40,602 bases of DNA from Gammaproteobacteria bacterium 28-57-27 (GTDB taxonomy: Bacteria > Pseudomonadota > Gammaproteobacteria > Halothiobacillales > Halothiobacillaceae), in NCBI GenBank assembly GCA_002281735.1, contig NCGK01000016.1, positions 1 to 40,602 of the forward strand, read 5' to 3'. The translations under genes and the position numbers were made by a program. How positions within the stretch are numbered: the stretch's first letter is position 1; each line of letters starts with the position of its first letter. Below, in pieces: positions 7,553-18,631 of this stretch. Below the pieces are notes generated by a model. It had not been told where the DNA came from. It did not search any database and saw only the letters and a list, made by a program, of their open reading frames with translations.

Positions 7553-9655
7553 ATGCAACATCCCCTCGATCAACACCCCGCCGCACTCTGCGCCGATTTG
7601 CTTGCCCAAACGGGTGAAAATCCCCTGCTGCACGCAGCCTGTGAGCAAGCCAGCGCCGTGTGGGATGGCGACCCCACCCGTCCGCGTGGTGCACGTGCAG
7701 CTCTTTTGCTGTGCGAGATGAAGGCCGATCCTGACACGCTTTTGGCGGCCACCCTGGGCGACCCTCGCCTGCGCGCCAGTTTTGACGAAGGCCTGATGGC
7801 CAAAACCTATGGCCACAGAATTGCGCGCATGGTGGCCGAATTGCACCGGCTGAATACCTTTGAAGAAACCCAGGCCGCCTTGGGCAACCCACAGCAGGCC
7901 GAAAACATCCGTCGCCTGCTGTTGAGCATGGTGAGCGATGTGCGCGTGATTTTAATCAAGCTCGCCTATCGCCTGGAGCGCCTACGCGCCCTGCCCTTGG
8001 TTGACAACGCGGCACTGCGCCAAAGTGTCGCCCGCGAAACCCTGGACATTTTCGCGCCGCTTGCGCACCGCTTAGGCTTGGGGCAGCTCAAATGGGAGTT
8101 GGAAGACCTCGCCTTTCGCCATCTGGAACCCGAAACCTACAAGCGTATTGCCAGTCTGCTGGATGAAAAGCGCGCCGAACGCGAAGACTACATGCGCAAG
8201 GTGCGCGAACAACTTGATCGCGCATTAAACTTTGAGGGCATCCGCGCCAAGGTGTATGGCCGTCCCAAGCACCTCTACAGCATTTTCGAAAAAATGCGCC
8301 GCAAAAAACTCTCGTTTGAGCAGCTTTTCGATGTGCGTGCCCTGCGGGTGCAGGTCGATAACATTAACGACTGTTACGCAGCACTGAGCGTGGTGCATAC
8401 CCTATGGCAAGCGATACACAGCGAGTATGACGACTACATTGCCCACCCCAAGCCGAATGGCTACCAATCGTTACACACCGCTGTGCATGCGTTGGAAGGC
8501 AAAACGCTGGAAGTGCAGATTCGCACCGCCGCCATGCACGATCAGGCCGAGCTCGGTGTGGCGGCACACTGGCGTTACAAGGAGGGCAGCAAAGCGCGGG
8601 GAGATCGCTTTGAAGACGATTTGGAGCGCCTGCGTCTTGCACTCGAAGAAGGCGAAGGAGGAGCGCTGCATGCGCGCAGCATTTATGTATTTACCCCCAA
8701 AGGGCATGTGATCGAGCTGCCGCAAGGTGCAACTCCGCTGGATCTGGCCTACAGTCTACACACCGAGCTTGGGCATCAATGCAAGGGCGCCAAGGTCAAC
8801 GCTCGCCTGGTGCCGCTCAACACCCCGCTGAAAAACACCGACCGCGTGGAGCTGCTACGTGCGTCACAAGGCACGCCGAACCGCGAATGGGCGGATGCGA
8901 AAAGCGGCTATCTGGTATCGAAAGGCGCGCGCGACAAAGTACGCGCCTGGTTCAAGCAACGCGAACGTGAAAGCGCCCGCGAAGAAGGCCATGCACATTG
9001 GGACAAAACCGTGCGCCGTCTTGGGCTTTCACGCGAACAGCGCGAACTCCTGCTGCACAAACTTAAATTCAAAAGCGAAACGACGGCATGGGAAGCGCTC
9101 GGCGAAGGACAGCTTTCACATGCCGCATTTCTGGATGCCGCTCGCGCCACCCTCGCGCAAGCGATACCACCGAGTGACGAACAAACGCTACCGCGCCGCA
9201 TTGCCACCGCTGCCATCCCGCGTAGCCTGAGCCTCGAAGGCTTGCAGGCCGAACCCGCGCGATGCTGCAACCCAATGCCGGGCGATGCCATCGTCGGTTT
9301 TATCACCCGTGGGCAGGGTTTGCGCCTGCATCGGACAGACTGCCACAACCTCACCAACCTGCGCCGCACTCAAGCGGATCGGCTCATCAACGTGGAGTGG
9401 CCTTATCTGCAAGGCATGGCGGTGCGCGCCGAGTTGTTGATTTTGGGTGAAGACCGCGCAGAGTTTTTAAGCGACATCAGCCATGTGCTGTCCATGTTCA
9501 AAGCACGCGTCAATGCCATTGACAGCACCCGCGACAAACGCACTGAACAAGTGCGCATGCGCCTGAAACTTGAGCTACCCAGCCTGGACAACTTGCAACC
9601 CTTGATTGACAAACTGCTCGCACTGAATGGACTGGATGAAGTGCGGCGTGTGTAG
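7553..9655 (+). CDS. relA: RelA-type (p)ppGpp synthetase
   Basis: A 700-residue long RSH protein. The N-terminal hydrolase-like region lacks the His-Asp metal motif of SpoT, and the synthetase domain carries EYDD at residues 291-294, the acidic version typical of monofunctional RelA rather than the RxKD form of SpoT. FDVRALRV and HPKPNGYQSLHTAV mark the synthetase active site. The TGS domain starts near residue 376 (IYVFTPKG), a Cys-rich region follows with ARCCNPMPGD near 569-578 and HRTDCHNL, then a C-terminal ACT domain. It should make ppGpp on ribosomes during amino-acid starvation. The ATG at 7553 is chosen over a TTG at 7535; neither has a good ribosome-binding site. Confidence 0.92.
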   Translation: MQHPLDQHPAALCADLLAQTGENPLLHAACEQASAVWDGDPTRPRGARAALLLCEMKADPDTLLAATLGDPRLRASFDEGLMAKTYGHRIARMVAELHRLNTFEETQAALGNPQQAENIRRLLLSMVSDVRVILIKLAYRLERLRALPLVDNAALRQSVARETLDIFAPLAHRLGLGQLKWELEDLAFRHLEPETYKRIASLLDEKRAEREDYMRKVREQLDRALNFEGIRAKVYGRPKHLYSIFEKMRRKKLSFEQLFDVRALRVQVDNINDCYAALSVVHTLWQAIHSEYDDYIAHPKPNGYQSLHTAVHALEGKTLEVQIRTAAMHDQAELGVAAHWRYKEGSKARGDRFEDDLERLRLALEEGEGGALHARSIYVFTPKGHVIELPQGATPLDLAYSLHTELGHQCKGAKVNARLVPLNTPLKNTDRVELLRASQGTPNREWADAKSGYLVSKGARDKVRAWFKQRERESAREEGHAHWDKTVRRLGLSREQRELLLHKLKFKSETTAWEALGEGQLSHAAFLDAARATLAQAIPPSDEQTLPRRIATAAIPRSLSLEGLQAEPARCCNPMPGDAIVGFITRGQGLRLHRTDCHNLTNLRRTQADRLINVEWPYLQGMAVRAELLILGEDRAEFLSDISHVLSMFKARVNAIDSTRDKRTEQVRMRLKLELPSLDNLQPLIDKLLALNGLDEVRRV

Positions 9656-9748
9656 TTGTTGCAACACCCCTCCGCCCAACAGCTACCCCGCCCTTGTTCA
9701 TCCTGTAAACTGTCCCATATTGAGCGCATTGACCTTAAGGAGCCTTCC

Positions 9749-10243
9749 ATGCTTTCCGTAACAGATCACCCCGGACTGGTTGAACAACTGCGTGCCCAAT
9801 GGTGCAGCGAAACCATGAAACACAGCGAATACGCTACCTTCCTCGAATACTGCGAGCTGGTGGAATACAAGGAAGGCGACACCATTGCCGACATTGGCGA
9901 AGTTGGCGAAGCACTGTTCTTCGTGGTCGAGGGTGAAGTGGCTCTGGTCACCGGCAGCACCGCCAGCGAAGTCGAAGTCGGCCGCATCCGCGAGGGCGAA
10001 CTGATGGGCGAAATGAGCTTCTTCGACCGCAAGCCGCGTCAGGTGCGCCTCAAGGCCGCCACCCCGCGTGACCGCCTGCTCAAGCTCACCCGTCCGATGT
10101 ACAAACGTCTGCGCATCGAACACCCCTACATTGCGGTGAACCTGCTCGAATACGCCATCATCAGCCTGGATCACCTGTTCCGTCGCGCCAGCGAAGACGT
10201 TTCCAACCTCAATCTTTACGTGTTCGGCAGCGGCAAGCAGTAA
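9749..10243 (+). CDS. Cyclic nucleotide-binding-fold protein without DNA-binding domain
   Basis: A 164-residue protein with a single CRP-like beta-roll (about residues 25-120). The stretches [31 protein letters not shown] and [21 protein letters not shown] follow the family outline, but the phosphate-binding cassette has R-Q-V where cAMP/cGMP binders have R-S/T-A, so nucleotide binding is doubtful. No helix-turn-helix follows; the C-terminal helix ([20 protein letters not shown]) could dimerise. AAGGAG precedes the ATG. It ends 4 bp before ettA and probably shares its transcript. A ligand-sensing or scaffolding role is inference. Confidence 0.8.
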   Translation: MLSVTDHPGLVEQLRAQWCSETMKHSEYATFLEYCELVEYKEGDTIADIGEVGEALFFVVEGEVALVTGSTASEVEVGRIREGELMGEMSFFDRKPRQVRLKAATPRDRLLKLTRPMYKRLRIEHPYIAVNLLEYAIISLDHLFRRASEDVSNLNLYVFGSGKQ

Positions 10244-10247
10244 TCCT

Positions 10248-11908
<1,661 letters not shown>

Positions 11909-11912
<4 letters not shown>

Positions 11913-12484
11913 GCAAATTGATGTTTTTTCGCCGCACACTGACGCTTGGCGCACTCGTACCTATCGCGGCATTCTGGCTTTCGGCCTGCGCCATGCCGCA
12001 AATGAGTAGCAAAAGCGCCACCGCAACAATCAAGCCCGTCAGCCCCTACCACAAGCAATTTGCCGAAGATGCCGCCAGCACCTGCGCTGCGGCCAATCGT
12101 GCCTTGCTTGGCGACGGTTTTCTCACCGAGCCTATCGTCAACGACAAACTCAAAGGACGAAAATCCTACCGCCTGGACAGCGAACACACCGCCGTGGTGG
12201 ACATGACCGTGACCTGCCTCGCCGACCCCGAAGGCGGCAGCAGCGTGTATGCCAACGGCCTACGCACCATTTATGAGATGAAAAAATCATCCACCTCAGC
12301 CAGCGTGGGTGTTAGCGTTTTCGGCTCGCTCTCCCTACCCATCGGCCAGAGCGCCGACTCGATGGTCAAAACCACCGATGAAACCATTAGCGAACGCGAG
12401 TTTTACGCGGCTTTTTTCAGCGCTCTCGAAAGTAGCTTGCTCGACACTCGTCCAAAAAAGGACATGAATCCACCCTCGCCGTAA
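11909..12484 (+). CDS. DUF2242-like outer-membrane or periplasmic lipoprotein
   Basis: A 191-residue lipoprotein: positively charged N-terminus, hydrophobic core and lipobox WLSAC with Cys27 as the lipidated residue. The mature part matches the outline of DUF2242 proteins: [37 protein letters not shown], then [19 protein letters not shown], and a C-terminal [15 protein letters not shown]. Cys residues in the first two blocks may form a disulfide. Function is unknown. It overlaps ettA by ATGA, so it is coupled with a translation factor with which it has no obvious link. Confidence 0.75.
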
Positions 12485-12497
12485 TACAACTTTGTGT

Positions 12498-12518
12498 AAA
12501 TCCAATTGCATTGGATTT
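12498..12518 (+). repeat. Short hairpin between lipoprotein gene and phoD
   Basis: AAATCCAAT and ATTGGATTT form a 9-bp stem around TGC. It is not followed by a T tract, so it may be a weak terminator or a protein-binding site. Confidence 0.4.
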
Positions 12519-12603
12519 ATGACGACACATCACGCCAATGTCACTAAAGCGAAAGACACGCCATCTAAGCTCGCTAGGTTTTCCACAACCCCGAGCAAAC
12601 AGC

Positions 12604-14487
12604 ATGTCGAATGTTAATGATTCACGCCGTCACTTCCTGCAACACGTCGCCGTTGGCACGGCGGTCGCCACCACCGGTCTGAGCCTTAGCGGTTGCGGTG
12701 GCGATGATGTGGCTGTTCAGCCCGCGTCTACTGTTCTTCCCGCCGAGCCAAGCGTCAGCGTCAGCTTCAACCACGGTGTAGCCAGCGGCGACCCGCTGAG
12801 CGACCGGGTGATTTTGTGGACACGAGTGACCCCCACCCAAACAGCTTCAGCTTCAGAGCAACAACAACCCGACACAGGCGTGATATTCACACCGCACCCT
12901 ATCTACTGGGTCATTGCCCTTGATGAAGCATTCTCCAACATCATCAGTAGCGGCAGCACCACCACCGATGCCGGCAAAGACTACACCGTCAAGGTGGACG
13001 CCACCGGCCTCAAGCCGGGCACGAACTATTTCTACCGTTTCAAACACGGCGACACCATCTCGCCCATCGGACGCACCCGCACCCTGCCTAGCGGCAACGT
13101 CAGCCAGGTCAAACTGGGCGTGTTTTCCTGCGCCAACTACCCTGCTGGCTTCTTCAACGTATACGCCGAAACCGCCAAGCGCAGCGACCTGGCCGCGATC
13201 GTGCATCTGGGGGACTACATCTACGAATACGCCAAGGACGGCTACGCCTCGGGAGATGCGGAAAAACTCGGTCGCGTTGTCATGCCTGCCAATGAACTGC
13301 TCAGCCTGGCCGACTACCGTACCCGCTACGCGCAATACCGCAGCGATGGCGATCTGCAAGCCCTGCACGCCAAACTGCCCTTCATCTGCGTATGGGATGA
13401 TCACGAAATCGCCAACGACACCTACAAGGATGGTGCCGAAAACCATGATGCCAGCAAAGAAGGCACGTTTGCCACACGCCGCAGCGCCGCTATCCAGGCC
13501 TATTATGAATGGCTGCCCATCCGTATGCCTGATGCCAGCAACCCCCTGCGCATCTACCGCAGCTTTGATTTCGGCAACCTGTTCAGCCTGCACATGCTCG
13601 ACACGCGCGTGATCGGACGTGACTTACAACTTGATTACGCTGATTTTATCAATCCGACCACCGGCGCGTTTGACGCAACTGCCTTTGCTCAAGCGATGGG
13701 CAATCCGAATCGCCAACTGTTGGGGGCGACACAAACCCAGTGGCTGCAAGGACAACTCGCCGCCTCCACCGCCACCTGGCAAGTGCTTGGCCAGCAAATC
13801 CTGATGGGCAAAATGTACCTGCCCTCACCCCTGCTCACCCCCACGCCGCAAAATCCAAGCGTCAGTTTTGCGCAATACAGCGTGATCGCTACCGCCTTTA
13901 TCACTTACCAAACCATCACCAAACAACTCGCCGCCGCTGGCAACACCAAGCCCACGCCCGCCGACTACCTCAACGCAGGCATGACGGCTGAACAACTGGC
14001 GATTGTTGCCGACCCGAAAAGCCAGGCCATCATGCAAGCCCCCGCCATCCCCTACAATCTGGATGCCTGGGACGGCTACGAAGCCCCGCGCCAAACGGTC
14101 TACGGCATGGTCAAGGCCATGGACAAAAACCTGATCGTGATCTCCGGCGACACGCACAACGCCTGGGCCAGCAACCTCGACGATATCAGTGGCAACCCGA
14201 TTGGCGTGGAATTCGCGACCCCCGGCGTGTCCTCCCCCGGTCTGGAAGAATACCTGCCCGGCCAAAACCCACTGGAATTCGCCGCTGGCGTGCAACAGCT
14301 CATTCCCACCCTGAAGTATGCCAACACCTACCAGCGCGGCTATATGGTGCTGGACATCACGCCGCAAGCCGCCAGCGCCGAGTGGACGATGGTCAGTACA
14401 GTCAAATCCAAGACTTACACCGTTATCAAGGACAAAACATTGAAAGTCCTGCCCGGTAAAGGGAATCGACGTATCGTCAAGGTGTAA
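12604..14487 (+). CDS. phoD: PhoD-type alkaline phosphatase/phosphodiesterase, Tat lipoprotein
   Basis: A 627-residue secreted metallophosphatase. The twin-arginine signal SRRHFLQ (Arg8-Arg9) ends in LSLSGC, so Cys31 makes it a likely Tat-exported lipoprotein. The PhoD N-terminal domain shows HGVASGDPLSDRVILWTRVTP, and metal-binding blocks follow: LGVFSCANYPAGFFNVYAE, IVHLGDYIYEY, CVWDDHEIANDTY and VISGDTHNAWASNL. The enzyme hydrolyses phosphomono- or diesters at the cell surface, using Fe and Ca ions in studied members. The start at 12604 is preferred because it places the RR pair near the N-terminus; an upstream ATG at 12538 would add 22 residues. A terminator follows. Confidence 0.88.
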   Translation: MSNVNDSRRHFLQHVAVGTAVATTGLSLSGCGGDDVAVQPASTVLPAEPSVSVSFNHGVASGDPLSDRVILWTRVTPTQTASASEQQQPDTGVIFTPHPIYWVIALDEAFSNIISSGSTTTDAGKDYTVKVDATGLKPGTNYFYRFKHGDTISPIGRTRTLPSGNVSQVKLGVFSCANYPAGFFNVYAETAKRSDLAAIVHLGDYIYEYAKDGYASGDAEKLGRVVMPANELLSLADYRTRYAQYRSDGDLQALHAKLPFICVWDDHEIANDTYKDGAENHDASKEGTFATRRSAAIQAYYEWLPIRMPDASNPLRIYRSFDFGNLFSLHMLDTRVIGRDLQLDYADFINPTTGAFDATAFAQAMGNPNRQLLGATQTQWLQGQLAASTATWQVLGQQILMGKMYLPSPLLTPTPQNPSVSFAQYSVIATAFITYQTITKQLAAAGNTKPTPADYLNAGMTAEQLAIVADPKSQAIMQAPAIPYNLDAWDGYEAPRQTVYGMVKAMDKNLIVISGDTHNAWASNLDDISGNPIGVEFATPGVSSPGLEEYLPGQNPLEFAAGVQQLIPTLKYANTYQRGYMVLDITPQAASAEWTMVSTVKSKTYTVIKDKTLKVLPGKGNRRIVKV

Positions 14488-14509
14488 TTCTTTACATTGC
14501 GGATAGCAC

Positions 14510-14534
14510 AACGGGGTCAAATGACCCCGTTTTT
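14510..14534 (+). terminator. Rho-independent terminator after phoD
   Basis: ACGGGGTCA / TGACCCCGT stem (14511-14530) with a 2-nt spacing at the apex and a T tract, 23 bp after the phoD stop and 22 bp from the convergent rpoS stop. Confidence 0.85.
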
Positions 14535-14555
14535 CATTGACGTGCTCGCAAAAAT

Positions 14556-15530
14556 CTACTCTTCAAGCAAAACATCCACCGTCTGCCCCTCTTGGAGCAT
14601 CATGCGGCGCAAGCGGCCAAGTGCATCAATCTGAATCTGGCGCACTCGCTCACGGGTGACTCCCAATAACTCGCCAATCGCTTCCAATGTATGCGGTTCG
14701 TAGCCACGCAAACCGAAGCGGCGTTCAATCACTTCACGCTGTTTTATATCCAGCTGTTGCAGCCATACATCCACACGCCCATGCAGCAACTCACCCTGCA
14801 ATAAGTCAGCCGGGTCAATATTGTTCTCGTCGGGAATCATTTCCAGCAAGGAATGATCCGGATCATCATGCAGCGGTGTATTCATCGAGGTAATGCGTTC
14901 GCCGTAGCGCATATGACGTTGCACGTCACTGACTTCACGATCAAGCACCTCGGCGATGTCGCCTGCGCTCGCCTCATGGTGCTGGTCTTGGGAAATTTTG
15001 CGTGCCGCACGTTTATAGGCGTTCAATTCTTTCGCAATATGAATGGGTAAGCGCACCGTGCGCCCTTGATTCATTAAAGCCCGCTCAATGGTTTGGCGTA
15101 TCCACCACGTGCCATAGGTTGAAAAACGAAAACCCCTTTCGGGGTCAAATTTCTCAACGGCACGCAGTAATCCAAGATTGCCTTCCTCAATTAAATCCGC
15201 CAGCTCCAACCCACGGTACATATAACGCCGCGCAATTTTCACCACCAAGCGCAGGTTGCACACAATCATGCGCTCACGCGCAACCGCGTCGCCCTGTAAC
15301 GCTAAGCGCGCGTAATGCTGTTCATCTTCGGGGGTAAGAAGTTTATGACACTCCACGTCATGCAAATACAAGCGAGTAATATCGGCGCGTTCGCTACGCT
15401 CAAAAATAACTTCAGCTTCAACCCCAAGTACATCGTTGTCGCGGACGGCCTCAAAATCAACGTCGAGCACGTCGCGCTCAGCCGTTTCATTCAAGTCCAC
15501 GACTTCATCCACATCATCGATGCCTGCCAT
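14556..15530 (-). CDS. rpoS: RNA polymerase sigma factor RpoS
   Basis: A 324-residue sigma-70-family factor for stationary-phase and general stress genes. Region 1.2 begins around ITRLYLHDVECHKLLTPEDE, region 2 contains NLRLVVKIARRYMYRGLELADLIEEGN and FSTYGTWWIRQTIERALMNQ, region 3 starts RTVRLPIHIAKELN, and region 4 ends with the helix-turn-helix LGVTRERVRQIQIDALGRLR. The region 3-4 sequence ERRFGLRGYEPHTLEAIG is RpoS-like. A GGGGGTGG stretch precedes the ATG. It lies 152 bp downstream of nlpD, the usual gammaproteobacterial arrangement in which rpoS transcription can start within or after nlpD. Confidence 0.95.
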   Translation of the reverse strand: MAGIDDVDEVVDLNETAERDVLDVDFEAVRDNDVLGVEAEVIFERSERADITRLYLHDVECHKLLTPEDEQHYARLALQGDAVARERMIVCNLRLVVKIARRYMYRGLELADLIEEGNLGLLRAVEKFDPERGFRFSTYGTWWIRQTIERALMNQGRTVRLPIHIAKELNAYKRAARKISQDQHHEASAGDIAEVLDREVSDVQRHMRYGERITSMNTPLHDDPDHSLLEMIPDENNIDPADLLQGELLHGRVDVWLQQLDIKQREVIERRFGLRGYEPHTLEAIGELLGVTRERVRQIQIDALGRLRRMMLQEGQTVDVLLEE

Positions 15531-15623
15531 ACCACCCCCGCGTCAACATTTCAACCACGCCATATCATGACGCAACTGTAACCATCGAAACACAAATATC
15601 AAAGCATTTATCGGTGTGTCCAT

Positions 15624-15653
15624 ATCATAAAACAGCTCTGCGTCGCGCTTGAA
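15624..15653 (-). promoter_or_regulatory. Possible rpoS promoter in the nlpD-rpoS gap
   Basis: On the minus strand TTCAAG (15653-15648) and TATGAT (15629-15624) are spaced by 18 nt. The motif ATGATATGG occurs twice in the gap (near 15620 and 15562). The -35 is poor; a promoter inside nlpD, as in E. coli, is equally possible. Confidence 0.25.
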
Positions 15654-15682
15654 GGTTTTATCAGCGTTTTATTAAATTCTGA

Positions 15683-16519
15683 TTATGGTGTTTTACGACG
15701 GGGTAATTGGCGCAAAGGGTCAATCGGTTGCCCATCAAGACGAATCTCAAAATGTAGTCGAGGTTTGTCAACCATTTCCAAGCCCATGCTTGCAATCACT
15801 TGACCTGATTTAACCCGCTGACCTTCGCTGACAAGAAGTTTCTCGTTATATGCATAGGCACTTAAAAAACGCGCATCATGCTTGATGATGATGAGTTTGC
15901 CATACCCAGCCAAACCCGCACCGCTGTACACAACCTCGCCGTCTGCTGTCGCCAGTATTTTTTGCCCAACAACGCCCGCAATATCAATACCTTTACGCGT
16001 CGCGTCCTTGGCCTTAAAGGTACTGACCACGCGGCCTTCGGTCGGCCATATCCACGCAATCGTGCCAATCGGCTCGCCTGGATCAGCATCGTCCACGCGA
16101 TCCTGACTACGATTCGAGACACTGGATGGATTGACTGCACCCGGAGTTAAACGTAAACGCTGCCCGATATGCAGCACATAGGGCGGCTTAAGCATATTAA
16201 TTTTGGCCAGCTCTTCCCATTCCAACCCATAGTCTTGCGCAATCTGGCTAATGAACTCGCCTTTTTGCACCACATGCACACCATTCGCTGGAAGATCGCG
16301 CGTGGGCGTGGAACTACATCCAGCCAAAAGCAAAAATGACGCGATAACGAGGTGTGCGAGCTTTGTTTTCAGGGCACCTCGAAAAACCGTCACGAGCGGC
16401 TGCAGCGCAAGGAGCCCTGCAGCGAATCCCCGAGACATATCAAGTCGATAGGCAAGGGGTGAGCGAGGAAGCGACGCTGCGATCCAGTTGCGCAGCAGGT
16501 TTTTCGAGGTGCCCTTCAT
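15683..16519 (-). CDS. nlpD: NlpD-type LysM/LytM lipoprotein with MITE-extended N-terminus
   Basis: A 278-residue activator of septal amidases. The lipobox LLLAGC is unusually far in, with Cys at residue 68. A LysM domain lies at about 80-126 (HVVQKGEFISQIAQDYGL to HIGQRLRLTP) and a LytM/M23 domain from about 160. The M23 site is degenerate (RKGIDIAG, YAYNEKL, with LHFEIR kept), as in known NlpD proteins, which regulate rather than cut. Residues 2-50 are encoded by a mobile element (16372-16514) inserted in frame. Removing it and one copy of the TGAA duplication (minus strand) restores ATG-AAA-ACA-AAG-CTC, giving MKTKLAHLVIASFLLLAGC, a normal 19-residue lipoprotein signal. The start abuts the yqaA stop (TAAATG). 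Whether the long N-region still allows export is unknown. Confidence 0.9.
   Translation of the reverse strand: MKGTSKNLLRNWIAASLPRSPLAYRLDMSRGFAAGLLALQPLVTVFRGALKTKLAHLVIASFLLLAGCSSTPTRDLPANGVHVVQKGEFISQIAQDYGLEWEELAKINMLKPPYVLHIGQRLRLTPGAVNPSSVSNRSQDRVDDADPGEPIGTIAWIWPTEGRVVSTFKAKDATRKGIDIAGVVGQKILATADGEVVYSGAGLAGYGKLIIIKHDARFLSAYAYNEKLLVSEGQRVKSGQVIASMGLEMVDKPRLHFEIRLDGQPIDPLRQLPRRKTP
16372..16514 (+). mobile_element. MITE family 2, copy A (143 bp), inside nlpD start region
   Basis: A 143-bp element with perfect 17-bp terminal inverted repeats GGGCACCTCGAAAAACC. It is flanked by TTCA on both sides (16368-16371 and 16515-16518), a 4-bp target duplication. With the duplication it adds 147 bp, exactly 49 codons, and has no stop in the nlpD frame. 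A related 135-bp copy lies at 20997-21131. No transposase is encoded; the autonomous partner is not in the window. Confidence 0.88.
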
Positions 16520-17098
16520 TTAATGACTCATCACCAGATAAACCACGACCACCACCGCCACCACGCCCCACCCCAGCCATTCCATAAACGGGCGTAAGCG
16601 TGCCTCAAACGACACACCAAAACGCCCCATAAGCCATGCCACGAGAAAAAAGCGCCCACCGCGACCAAATACCGAAGCCAGCACAAAGGGAATCAAAGGC
16701 ATCCCCATGGCACCCGCTGTAATGGTGAAAGCTTTATATGGAATAGGTGAAAAGCCCGCGATAAATACCGCCCAAAAGCCCCATTCAGTAAACCAAACGC
16801 GTGCTTTCTCCATCGCTGGGGCGTAGCCCATTTTAGCGATCCACGGGGTTAGCAGATCAAAAAAAACGGCGCCTAAAAAATAACCAAATAACCCGCCAAT
16901 GACAGACATTGCGGTGGTTAATAAGGCCAAGCGCCACCATTTTTCTGGTCGCGCGATACACATCGGGGCAAGTAATACATCGGGCGGAATAGGAAAAAAT
17001 GATGACTCCGCAAAACTCAAGCCGCCCAAAAACCACGGCGCACGCGGATGTTTACTCCAGCCAATCACCTTGTCATACAACCCACCAAACAACTTCAT
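16520..17098 (-). CDS. yqaA: YqaA-type small DedA-like (VTT domain) membrane protein
   Basis: A 192-residue inner-membrane protein. The motif [27 protein letters not shown] followed by a helix with [12 protein letters not shown] and later [19 protein letters not shown] is characteristic of the YqaA branch of DedA/VTT proteins. Family members are thought to act in lipid translocation or membrane homeostasis; the specific substrate here is unknown. Its start overlaps the pcm stop by 4 nt and its stop directly abuts the nlpD ATG, so it is embedded in the surE-pcm-nlpD operon. A terminal helix ([14 protein letters not shown]) closes the protein. Confidence 0.88.
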   Translation of the reverse strand: MKLFGGLYDKVIGWSKHPRAPWFLGGLSFAESSFFPIPPDVLLAPMCIARPEKWWRLALLTTAMSVIGGLFGYFLGAVFFDLLTPWIAKMGYAPAMEKARVWFTEWGFWAVFIAGFSPIPYKAFTITAGAMGMPLIPFVLASVFGRGGRFFLVAWLMGRFGVSFEARLRPFMEWLGWGVVAVVVVVYLVMSH

Positions 17099-17784
17099 GC
17101 CAAGGCTCCACGAATTAAAGGCACGAAGGCCACATCTTCCAAAACCTGCTCCGTCAACACACCCTGCGCACGCCGTATCATCATCAAGTGCTGCGCGCTT
17201 CCCTGTGCTCCCACCGGAATCACCATGCGCCCACCCTCGGCAAGCTGCTCCAACAAACGCGGTGGAATATCATCCGGGGCGGCAGTGACCACAATGGCAT
17301 CGTACGGCGCATGTGCCGACCAGCCCTGCGTACCATCCGCATGCCGCAGTGAAACATTATGAATATCAAGGCGTTTTAAGCGCTCACGCGCCTGTTCAAG
17401 CAGACTGCCGATGCGCTCCACGCTATACACCCGGCCACATAAATGCGCCAAAACCGCCGTTTGATAGCCCGATCCGGTGCCAATTTCCAACACACGCTGC
17501 GGCGTTCCATCCTGCACAATCGCCTCACTCATGCGCGCCACCATGTAGGGCTGCGAGATCGTTTGCCCCAAACCGATCGGCAAGGCCGTATCTTCATACG
17601 CTCGTCCGGCAAATGCCTCGTCCACGAACAGATGACGCGGCACGTGGCGAATCGCTTCCAGCACGCGCTTATTCACAATCCCCATCATCTGCAAGCGCTC
17701 AATCAGGCGCTCGCGGCTGCGCGGCGAAGTCAGGCCACTGCCGCGCAAGGACAATTCGGCAGCAGGTTCAGCGCGCTGCGACAT
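17095..17784 (-). CDS. pcm: Protein-L-isoaspartate O-methyltransferase
   Basis: A 229-residue SAM-dependent enzyme that methylates isoaspartyl residues to start repair of aged proteins. The SAM-binding motif [16 protein letters not shown] is preceded by [15 protein letters not shown], both PCMT hallmarks, and [21 protein letters not shown] follows. The start chosen is ATG at 17784, overlapping the surE end by 17 nt with GGTGG upstream; an ATG at 17820 would add 12 residues without family similarity. Confidence 0.94.
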   Translation of the reverse strand: MSQRAEPAAELSLRGSGLTSPRSRERLIERLQMMGIVNKRVLEAIRHVPRHLFVDEAFAGRAYEDTALPIGLGQTISQPYMVARMSEAIVQDGTPQRVLEIGTGSGYQTAVLAHLCGRVYSVERIGSLLEQARERLKRLDIHNVSLRHADGTQGWSAHAPYDAIVVTAAPDDIPPRLLEQLAEGGRMVIPVGAQGSAQHLMMIRRAQGVLTEQVLEDVAFVPLIRGALA

Positions 17785-18523
17785 CAGGCAACCACCCTGC
17801 AAGCCCCGCCAGCGCTTCATAACGGGTCATATCAAAATGGATCGGCGTGACCGACACCCACACATCACGCACAGCTGCAAAGTCGGTACCCTCGCCTTCA
17901 TCCGCTGCGGGCCCTGCGGGCCCGACCCAGTAAATCGGCTTACCGCGTGGGTCCAGCCCGGGTACCATCGGTGCCGACGGGTGACGCTTACCCAAACGTG
18001 TGGCGCGCAAGCCTTGAATCTCTGCCCATGGGCGATCGGGAATATTCACGTTCAGCAAGGTATCCGGTGGCAAAGAATGCGTGGCAATGCTCTGAACCAA
18101 CATTTGCGCCGCACGCCCGGCAGTGGCCAGATGCTGCGGCTCATGCGCATCCATTGACAAGGCAATCGCCGGCAAGCCCAAGGAACGCCCCTCGGTCGCC
18201 GCCGCCACCGTGCCGGAGTACAGCACATCATCGCCCATGTTCGCACCATGATTGATGCCAGAAATTACAATATCCGGCTTAAAATCCAGCAATCCAGTGA
18301 GCGCCAAATGCACACAATCCGTCGGTGTGCCATCCACCGACCAAACGTCCGGCTCGATCAAACGTGGACGCAAAGGACGCGCCAAAGTCAGAGAGTTGCT
18401 CGCCCCGCTACGATCCCGGTCGGGTGCGACGATGGTCACCCGCCCCAGTGGGCGCATCGCCTCGGCCAAGGCTCGGATACCCAGCGAATAGACCCCATCA
18501 TCATTGGAAATCAGGATATTCAT
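17768..18523 (-). CDS. surE: 5'/3'-nucleotidase SurE
   Basis: A 251-residue stationary-phase survival phosphatase acting on nucleoside monophosphates and short polyphosphate. The metal site residues are visible: Asp8-Asp9 in ILISNDDG, Ser39 in [10 protein letters not shown], and the Asn in [19 protein letters not shown]. The ATG at 18523 gives the standard N-terminus MNILISND; an in-frame upstream start at 18613 adds 30 unrelated residues. It is first in the leftward surE-pcm-yqaA-nlpD-rpoS group and divergent from smr across 108 bp. Confidence 0.95.
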   Translation of the reverse strand: MNILISNDDGVYSLGIRALAEAMRPLGRVTIVAPDRDRSGASNSLTLARPLRPRLIEPDVWSVDGTPTDCVHLALTGLLDFKPDIVISGINHGANMGDDVLYSGTVAAATEGRSLGLPAIALSMDAHEPQHLATAGRAAQMLVQSIATHSLPPDTLLNVNIPDRPWAEIQGLRATRLGKRHPSAPMVPGLDPRGKPIYWVGPAGPAADEGEGTDFAAVRDVWVSVTPIHFDMTRYEALAGLAGWLPDVAAR

Positions 18524-18631
18524 GGTATTGAATGCACTTAAATGAAAAGGGAAAAATGAGCCCCAAGCATCTTGCCTTAAGCCCCCCAAACGCAGCAACC
18601 CGAATCCGTGCATTAAGCCAAAAAAACCTCC

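Noticed and set aside
7553..8050. A working (p)ppGpp hydrolase domain in relA
   Set aside because: The His-Asp metal motif of SpoT-type HD domains is absent; the segment has the degenerate form seen in monofunctional RelA.
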